The position numbers and the translations under genes were made by a program. Positions 8,034-11,423 of a stretch of 11,423 nucleotides of DNA are shown piece after piece (within the stretch, counting starts at the first letter, position 1; every line of letters starts with the position of its first letter). The stretch is from an uncultured Eubacteriales bacterium (lineage in GTDB: Bacteria; Bacillota; Clostridia; Oscillospirales; Oscillospiraceae): positions 1 through 11,423 of the forward strand of contig CABPXX010000015.1 in the NCBI GenBank assembly GCA_902461475.1, in the 5' to 3' direction. The notes under the pieces are model-generated. The model saw only the letters and a list, made by a program, of their open reading frames with translations, did no database searches and had not been told where the DNA came from.

Positions 8034-8884
8034 CATAGGGAGAAATAGGACCCCAGCAGCATCACCGCCAGAGCCACCCAAAAGAGGGGAGCGGGTACCA
8101 CGCCAAAGAGCACCAGGGACAGCGCCGCCCCGATGAAGGGAGCCAGTGCATAAAAGGCGCTGGTGCGGGCCGCTCCCAGCTCCCGCTGGGCGTAGACATA
8201 AAAGTAAATACTCAGCCCGTAGGCCACAAACCCCAGAACCAGGGCCAGCAGAATATAGCTTAGCTGGAAAAACCGCTCTCCCATCACCAGGGCCACCACC
8301 AGCGCCCCCAGACCGGACCCAAAGCCCTTGATTGTGACGATCTGCACCGGGTTTTTGGCGGACATCATGCGGGTACAGTTGTTCTCCAGACCCCAGCACA
8401 GACAGGCCCCCAGCACCAACAGGGAGCCGGGAGAAAACTCCCATCCGCCCCCACCCGGCTCCAGGGAGAGCAGCACGCTGGCCAAGGTCACCAGCCCAAT
8501 GCCCAGCCACAGCCGAGGGGTGATGCGCTCGTGGAAGATGAGCCACGCCAACAGGCTGGTGGCCACGATCTCAAAGTTGTTCAGTAAAGACACATGGGCC
8601 ACCGAACACTGGCGTAACCCCACCAGGAGGAGAATGGGGGCCGCGATGTCCAGCACCACCATGGCCACCGTGTAGGGCAGCTCCCGGGCCGTGAGGGGCT
8701 GCTCTTTTTGCCCCTTCCCCCACCGTCCCAACAGCCACATGCCCAGCCCTGCTCCCAGGTACAAAAAGCCCGCCAACATGGTGGCGGGAATCTGCCCCAT
8801 GAGCAGCTTGGACAGGGGCGTACTCAGGGCATACAGCGCCGCAGCCAGCACCGCATAGCCCGTGGCTCGTCTCCTCTTTCCCAT
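8033..8884 (-). CDS. EamA/DMT-family transporter
   Basis: A 283-residue inner-membrane carrier of the drug/metabolite transporter superfamily, probably an exporter of a small metabolite or drug. It is almost wholly hydrophobic, with about ten membrane helices in two EamA repeats (about 8-140 and 152-283). Each repeat ends in family-like helices: LLNNFEIVATSLLAWLIFHE at 100-119, followed by LWLGIGLVTLASVLLS in the first repeat; LGAARTSAFYALAPFIGAAL in the second. The frame stays open far upstream, but ATG at 8884 is chosen because AGGAGAGG lies just ahead of it and it gives the usual EamA N-terminus with a basic start (MGKRRR). It is transcribed away from a TetR regulator gene; the 162 bases between hold both promoters and an inverted repeat, so the TetR protein is the likely controller and its ligand the likely substrate or a relative. 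Confidence 0.88.
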   Translation of the reverse strand: MGKRRRATGYAVLAAALYALSTPLSKLLMGQIPATMLAGFLYLGAGLGMWLLGRWGKGQKEQPLTARELPYTVAMVVLDIAAPILLLVGLRQCSVAHVSLLNNFEIVATSLLAWLIFHERITPRLWLGIGLVTLASVLLSLEPGGGGWEFSPGSLLVLGACLCWGLENNCTRMMSAKNPVQIVTIKGFGSGLGALVVALVMGERFFQLSYILLALVLGFVAYGLSIYFYVYAQRELGAARTSAFYALAPFIGAALSLVLFGVVPAPLFWVALAVMLLGSYFSL

Positions 8885-8899
8885 TCGCAACCTCTCCTC

Positions 8900-8928
8900 T
8901 TGACCTCCGGTCCCGTTTCTCCTACAAT
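8900..8928 (+). promoter_or_regulatory. Promoter for the TetR regulator gene
   Basis: TTGACC (8900-8905), exactly 17 bases, TACAAT (8923-8928). It would start transcription near 8935, inside the left half of the inverted repeat at 8932-8971, leaving a leader of about 110 bases before ATG 9047. Confidence 0.65.
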
Positions 8929-8931
8929 AGA

Positions 8932-8971
8932 TACCGTACATCGTGTATGATAACAGTATAGAAGTACGGTA
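8932..8971. promoter_or_regulatory. Inverted repeat, candidate TetR operator
   Basis: TACCGTAC (8932-8939) and its exact inverted copy GTACGGTA (8964-8971) are separated by 24 bases. The right half lies inside the -35/-10 spacer of the transporter promoter; the left half covers the expected start point of the TetR promoter. Such placement fits repression of both genes by the TetR protein. The 24-base spacer is long for one TetR dimer, so two dimers or a different site are possible. Confidence 0.5.
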
Positions 8972-8984
8972 GGAGGGGTTGCAA
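8955..8984 (-). promoter_or_regulatory. Promoter for the EamA transporter gene
   Basis: On the minus strand TTGCAA (8984-8979), 18 bases, then TATACT (8960-8955). The two divergent promoters face each other and overlap across 8923-8984, so a protein bound between would affect both. Confidence 0.65.
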
Positions 8985-9046
8985 CAGGCAAACCGCCCCA
9001 GATGACCGTTACGGAACAGTTTCCCATTTTTGTTCGGGAGGTACGT

Positions 9047-9601
9047 ATGGATCGCAGACAACAAAAGACCCGGGCCGCCATTGTGCAGGCCTTTACCCTG
9101 CTGGTGCAGAAAAAGCCCTTTGAGCGCATCACCGTCCAGGAGATCATCGACCAGGCCAACGTAGGCCGCAGCACCTTCTATGCCCACTTTGAGACCAAGG
9201 ACGAGCTGCTGCGCTCCATGTGCACAGACATCTTCCACCATGTATTCCACCACGCCCTGCCCCAGGAGCAGGAAGCGGGGTGCGACACCGGGCTGCAAAA
9301 CCTCCAGGTAAAGCTGGGCCACGTGCTCTACCACCTGGGAGAGCACAAATCGGTCTTGAAGGGCATCCTGTCCAGCCAGAGCAGCCCTCTGTTTCTGGGC
9401 TATCTGGAGGAGTATCTACACCAGCTGTTCCAGGGATATGCCGATGAATTCGACCCCCGTATTCCCAGGGACTTTCTCCTCCACCACCTCACGGGCTCCT
9501 TCTGTGAGGCGGTGAAGTGGTGGGTCAACTGTCCCCAGCCCCAGCCGCCGGAGACGGTGGCCTCCTATTTCATGATGACCTTGGGCCACTTTGTCCCATA
9601 A
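9047..9601 (+). CDS. TetR/AcrR-family transcriptional regulator
   Basis: A 184-residue DNA-binding repressor. The N-terminal TetR domain covers about residues 7-57: RAAIVQAFTLLVQKKPFERI leads to the helix-turn-helix TVQEIIDQANVGRSTFYAHF (29-48), then ETKDELL. The C-terminal 120 residues form the ligand-binding and dimer part, with a HLTGSFCEAVKWWVNC helix typical of many small clostridial TetR proteins whose ligands are unknown. An ATG at 9002 in the same frame is rejected: it has no ribosome site, while ATG 9047 has GGGAGG at 9036-9041 and gives the standard N-terminus. It is divergent from the EamA transporter gene and probably represses it and itself through the repeat at 8932-8971. It converges on bioY, with a shared terminator between. 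Confidence 0.9.
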   Translation: MDRRQQKTRAAIVQAFTLLVQKKPFERITVQEIIDQANVGRSTFYAHFETKDELLRSMCTDIFHHVFHHALPQEQEAGCDTGLQNLQVKLGHVLYHLGEHKSVLKGILSSQSSPLFLGYLEEYLHQLFQGYADEFDPRIPRDFLLHHLTGSFCEAVKWWVNCPQPQPPETVASYFMMTLGHFVP

Positions 9602-9633
9602 AAAACGGATTGCACTCAACGTGCAACCCGTTT
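9600..9633. terminator. Bidirectional terminator between tetR-like gene and bioY
   Basis: AAACGG-A-TTGCAC (9603-9615) pairs with GTGCAA-C-CCGTTT (9621-9633): 12 pairs with one A/C mismatch and a five-base loop. On the minus strand it is followed by six T (9605-9600), so it is a good terminator for bioY, whose stop codon (9618-9616) lies in the loop. On the plus strand the T run is interrupted (TTTCTCTTT). The right arm repeats GTGCAACCCGTTT from 8018-8030. Confidence 0.8.
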
Positions 9634-10173
9634 CTCTTTGTAAAAGCCCGCCTGAGCCAATCGGTGGCGCAGCAGGCTGCCCAGACCGATGGCAAGGACG
9701 ATCTTGGCCAGGTCAAAGGGGATGAAGGGAGTCACGCACAGCCCCAGAGCCGCCCCAACCGAATAGCCCCCCTGCCAGCAGAACCAGGCGGTGCCCAGCA
9801 GATAGCAAAGGGCGGTGCCCAACATCAGCCCCAGGGCGTGGAGCCACTTGGACCGGGTGTGGTCAATGATCCAGCCCCCCACCAGGGCCATGGGCAGATA
9901 GCCCAGCAAATAGCCCCCAGTGGGCCCCAGCAGCTGCCCGGCCCCGCTGCCAAACCCGGAGAACACCGGGAGCCCGGCCAGACCCACCAGCAAATACACC
10001 AGGCAGCTCACCGTCCCCCACTTCCACCCCAGCAGATACACCGCCAGGAAGATGGCCAGGTTGGCAAAGGCCACAGGGACCGGGCCAATGGGCACGGAAA
10101 AGGGGCTGAGGACACAGATTACCGCCGCCAGTACCCCGCAGCTACACAACTTTTGTATGGTCTCATGCTTCAT
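9616..10173 (-). CDS. bioY: BioY, substrate-binding membrane component of the biotin ECF transporter
   Basis: A 185-residue membrane protein that captures biotin for uptake; it works alone at low rate or with the shared energising module EcfA/EcfA'/EcfT, which is not in this window. It has about six membrane helices. The BioY family hallmarks are visible: SVPIGPVPVAFANLAIFLAVYLLG at about residues 26-49, LVGLAGLPVFSGFGSGAGQL at 62-81, and LLGPTGGYLLGYLPMALVGG at 81-100. The length is normal. The frame is open upstream, but ATG at 10173 is chosen because the preceding region is the promoter/operator and GAGGA lies about ten bases before it. A consensus promoter overlapped by a BirA-like inverted repeat precedes it, which supports biotin repression. 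Its last codons lie in the terminator stem shared with the TetR gene. Confidence 0.93.
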   Translation of the reverse strand: MKHETIQKLCSCGVLAAVICVLSPFSVPIGPVPVAFANLAIFLAVYLLGWKWGTVSCLVYLLVGLAGLPVFSGFGSGAGQLLGPTGGYLLGYLPMALVGGWIIDHTRSKWLHALGLMLGTALCYLLGTAWFCWQGGYSVGAALGLCVTPFIPFDLAKIVLAIGLGSLLRHRLAQAGFYKEKRVAR

Positions 10174-10187
10174 ATGGTAGTCCTCGA

Positions 10188-10220
10188 ATTGTATACTAAA
10201 TTCGATTGTAAGTATACAAT
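10188..10220. promoter_or_regulatory. BirA-like biotin operator
   Basis: ATTGTATAC (10188-10196), 15 bases, and its exact inverted copy GTATACAAT (10212-10220). The layout of two nine-base halves and a 14-16 base gap is that known for BirA operators (TTGTAAAC-type half sites), with one base changed in each half. The right half covers the -10 box of the bioY promoter and the left half lies just downstream, so binding would block transcription. Confidence 0.78.
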
Positions 10221-10239
10221 ATAACTTTTCCCCTGTCAA
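10211..10239 (-). promoter_or_regulatory. Consensus promoter for bioY
   Basis: On the minus strand TTGACA (10239-10234), exactly 17 bases, TATACT (10216-10211). It is nearly a full match to the sigma-A consensus, so strong expression is expected when the operator is free. Confidence 0.8.
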
Positions 10240-10243
10240 CCGC

Positions 10244-10272
10244 TTGCCTTTGCCCTCAATGTGTGATATCTT
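10244..10272 (+). promoter_or_regulatory. Probable promoter for the ATP-grasp gene
   Basis: TTGCCT (10244-10249), 17 bases, TATCTT (10267-10272). Transcription would start near 10279, after the in-frame ATG at 10275, which supports the GTG at 10311 as the real start codon. It is back-to-back with the bioY promoter, the two -35 boxes being only four bases apart. Confidence 0.5.
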
Positions 10273-10310
10273 AGATGGGATTACTCTATGAAAAATGTGA
10301 GGGACGAACC

Positions 10311-11339
10311 GTGGCAAACGTGAAGTATCTATTCCAGCGCGTGATGAATATGAACTACAAGGCCATGTGGGAGAAAATGAGCTCCATCCACAAGAAGACC
10401 GGGCGGTCCCGGCTGGCCATTTTCCGGGACATGAAGGACTGCGCCGTGAAGTACGGGGCGGGGTATATGGACTATGACCTGTTTGAGATGTACAATCTCA
10501 CACCGGAGCAGCGGGACACCTACCTCACCCGAGGCCGCAACAACGCCCTGGTGGTAAAGTACAACGGCAAGGCCTACACGGGGCAGTTTGACGACAAGGT
10601 GCAGTTCAACACCCTCTTTGGCAAGTACCTGCACCGGGACTGGGTACCGGTGACCGGGGACAACCGGGAGCAGGTGATGGCGTTTTTGGCCGCCCACGAG
10701 GTGTTCATGGCCAAGCCCTCCCAGGGCAGTTGTGGCTGGGGCATTGAAAAGATCCGCCGTACCGACTATCCCTCTCTGGACGCCCTCTATGACTATCTGG
10801 TGCAGCGGGCCCCCAAGCTGGAGCTGGAAGAGGTTCTGGAGCAGCACCCCCAGGTGTCCGCCATCTACCCCGGCTCCATCAACACCGTGCGCATGGTGAC
10901 CATCCGAGGCAAGCACGGCAAGGTGTACCTGGTCACCGCCATGTTCCGCATCGGCAACGGCAAGTTTGTGGACAACTTCAACAGCGGCGGCATGGTGGCC
11001 CCCATGGACCCAGAGCGGGGCGTGGTCATTGACCGGGCTCTGGACAAGGCCAAGAACCTGTATGAAAACCACCCCGCTACCGGAACTCCCATCAAGGGCT
11101 TCCAATTTCCCGACTGGGACAAGGCGGTGGCTATGGTATCTGAGGCTGCCCAGGTCATTCCCCAGGTGGGGTATGTGGGCTGGGACGTGTGCTTTACCCC
11201 CAACGGCCCCTGTCTGGTGGAGGGCAACCCCTTCCCCGGCCACGACATCTATCAGCTGCCGGTGCACACCCCGGACAAGATCGGAATTATGCCCCGGTTC
11301 CGGGAAATCGAGGCCCAGGAGCAACAGGCAAAGAGCTAA
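10311..11339 (+). CDS. Sugar-transfer-associated ATP-grasp domain protein
   Basis: A 342-residue protein of the ATP-grasp fold, a class that uses ATP to join a carboxylate to an amine or similar group; this subfamily is often found in cell-surface or extracellular polysaccharide loci and its exact reaction is not established. An N-terminal helical part (1-60, with IFRDMKDCAVKYGAGYMDYD) is typical of the subfamily. The ATP site shows MAKPSQGSCGWGIEKI (133-148, Lys135 and the glycine-rich loop), NTVRMVTI (191-198), DNFNSGGMVAPMD (221-233) and, near the end, WDVCF with CLVEGNPFPGHD (Asp292, Glu304 and Asn306 as likely metal ligands). GTG 10311 is preferred to ATG 10275: GAGGG lies about eight bases before it and the promoter appears to start after 10275. 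It is divergent from bioY and stands alone; no glycosyltransferase is adjacent inside the window. Confidence 0.85.
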   Translation: MANVKYLFQRVMNMNYKAMWEKMSSIHKKTGRSRLAIFRDMKDCAVKYGAGYMDYDLFEMYNLTPEQRDTYLTRGRNNALVVKYNGKAYTGQFDDKVQFNTLFGKYLHRDWVPVTGDNREQVMAFLAAHEVFMAKPSQGSCGWGIEKIRRTDYPSLDALYDYLVQRAPKLELEEVLEQHPQVSAIYPGSINTVRMVTIRGKHGKVYLVTAMFRIGNGKFVDNFNSGGMVAPMDPERGVVIDRALDKAKNLYENHPATGTPIKGFQFPDWDKAVAMVSEAAQVIPQVGYVGWDVCFTPNGPCLVEGNPFPGHDIYQLPVHTPDKIGIMPRFREIEAQEQQAKS

Positions 11340-11340
11340 A

Positions 11341-11379
11341 AAAATCCCTCGGCTTTCTGGAAAGCCGAGGGATTTTTTT
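11341..11379. terminator. Strong bidirectional terminator after the ATP-grasp gene
   Basis: AAAATCCCTCGGCTTT (11341-11356) pairs perfectly with AAAGCCGAGGGATTTT (11361-11376) around a CTGG loop, with seven T at 11373-11379 on the plus strand and a matching A run (11338-11344) that gives a T run on the minus strand. It starts right after the stop codon. Confidence 0.93.
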
Positions 11380-11423
11380 ATAGATAATAGGCCAATCTGG
11401 GACTTCCATCCTCCAGATAGATG
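11378..11423 (-). CDS. Possible 3' end of a minus-strand gene entering from the right
   Basis: Read on the minus strand from the window edge, one frame gives IYLEDGSPRLAYYL followed by TAA at 11380-11378, directly before the symmetrical terminator. The composition looks like a real C-terminus and the position fits a convergent gene. Only 14 codons are visible, so the product cannot be named and the call may be wrong. Confidence 0.3.
   Translation of the reverse strand, partial: IYLEDGSPRLAYYL

Noticed and set aside
9517..10224. 235-codon plus-strand frame across bioY
   Set aside because: Gln/Pro-rich antisense of bioY, which has family motifs, promoter and operator on the other strand.
10275..10310. 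ATG 10275 as start of the ATP-grasp gene
   Set aside because: It lies at or before the predicted transcription start, has no ribosome site, and adds residues unlike the family N-terminus.
10329..11324. 331-codon open frame antisense to the ATP-grasp gene
   Set aside because: Shadow of a well-supported gene, with His/Gly/Val bias and no ribosome site.

Overview
The window looks like chromosome of a GC-rich, Gram-positive anaerobe of the Clostridia, most like gut Oscillospiraceae such as the Flavonifractor/Lawsonibacter group. This is inferred from the K+-dependent membrane pyrophosphatase, GC-rich codon use, strong AGGAGG ribosome sites, an ECF sigma/zinc anti-sigma pair with a long extracytoplasmic domain, and a stand-alone BioY. 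No rRNA, tRNA, CRISPR array, transposase or phage gene was seen.

Layout, left to right. 1-1440: C-terminal two thirds of a membrane ion-pumping pyrophosphatase (hppA), with a reading-frame break near 237-244. 1441-2660: a consensus promoter and two small unrecognised exported or membrane-anchored proteins, the first clearly AT-richer than its surroundings. 2721-4664: an ECF sigma factor and its overlapping zinc-finger anti-sigma gene, bracketed by two terminators with an identical 20-base core. 4686-6974: a promoter and a full-length aconitase-superfamily hydratase of the YbhJ type. 6975-8010: an AT-rich module made of a 35-codon leader ORF with its own ribosome site, a very strong terminator hairpin, and a SAM-dependent methyltransferase. 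This is the arrangement of an attenuation-controlled gene and is the most interesting feature here. 8033-9601: a divergent pair, an EamA-type transporter (minus) and a TetR regulator (plus), with two facing promoters and an inverted repeat between them. 9616-10173: bioY (minus), whose promoter is overlapped by a BirA-like inverted repeat. 10311-11339: a sugar-transfer-associated ATP-grasp enzyme on the plus strand, then a strong terminator that probably also ends a gene entering from the right on the minus strand.

The genes do not form one pathway. They are several short transcription units, most with their own promoter and terminator. Three carry readable local control: sigma/anti-sigma (signal across the membrane), TetR/transporter (probable ligand-induced export), and bioY (biotin repression). 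The leader/terminator/methyltransferase unit would be a fourth, with translation of the leader deciding read-through. A 13-base terminator element and a 20-base terminator core each occur twice, flanking respectively the transporter/TetR pair and the sigma operon.
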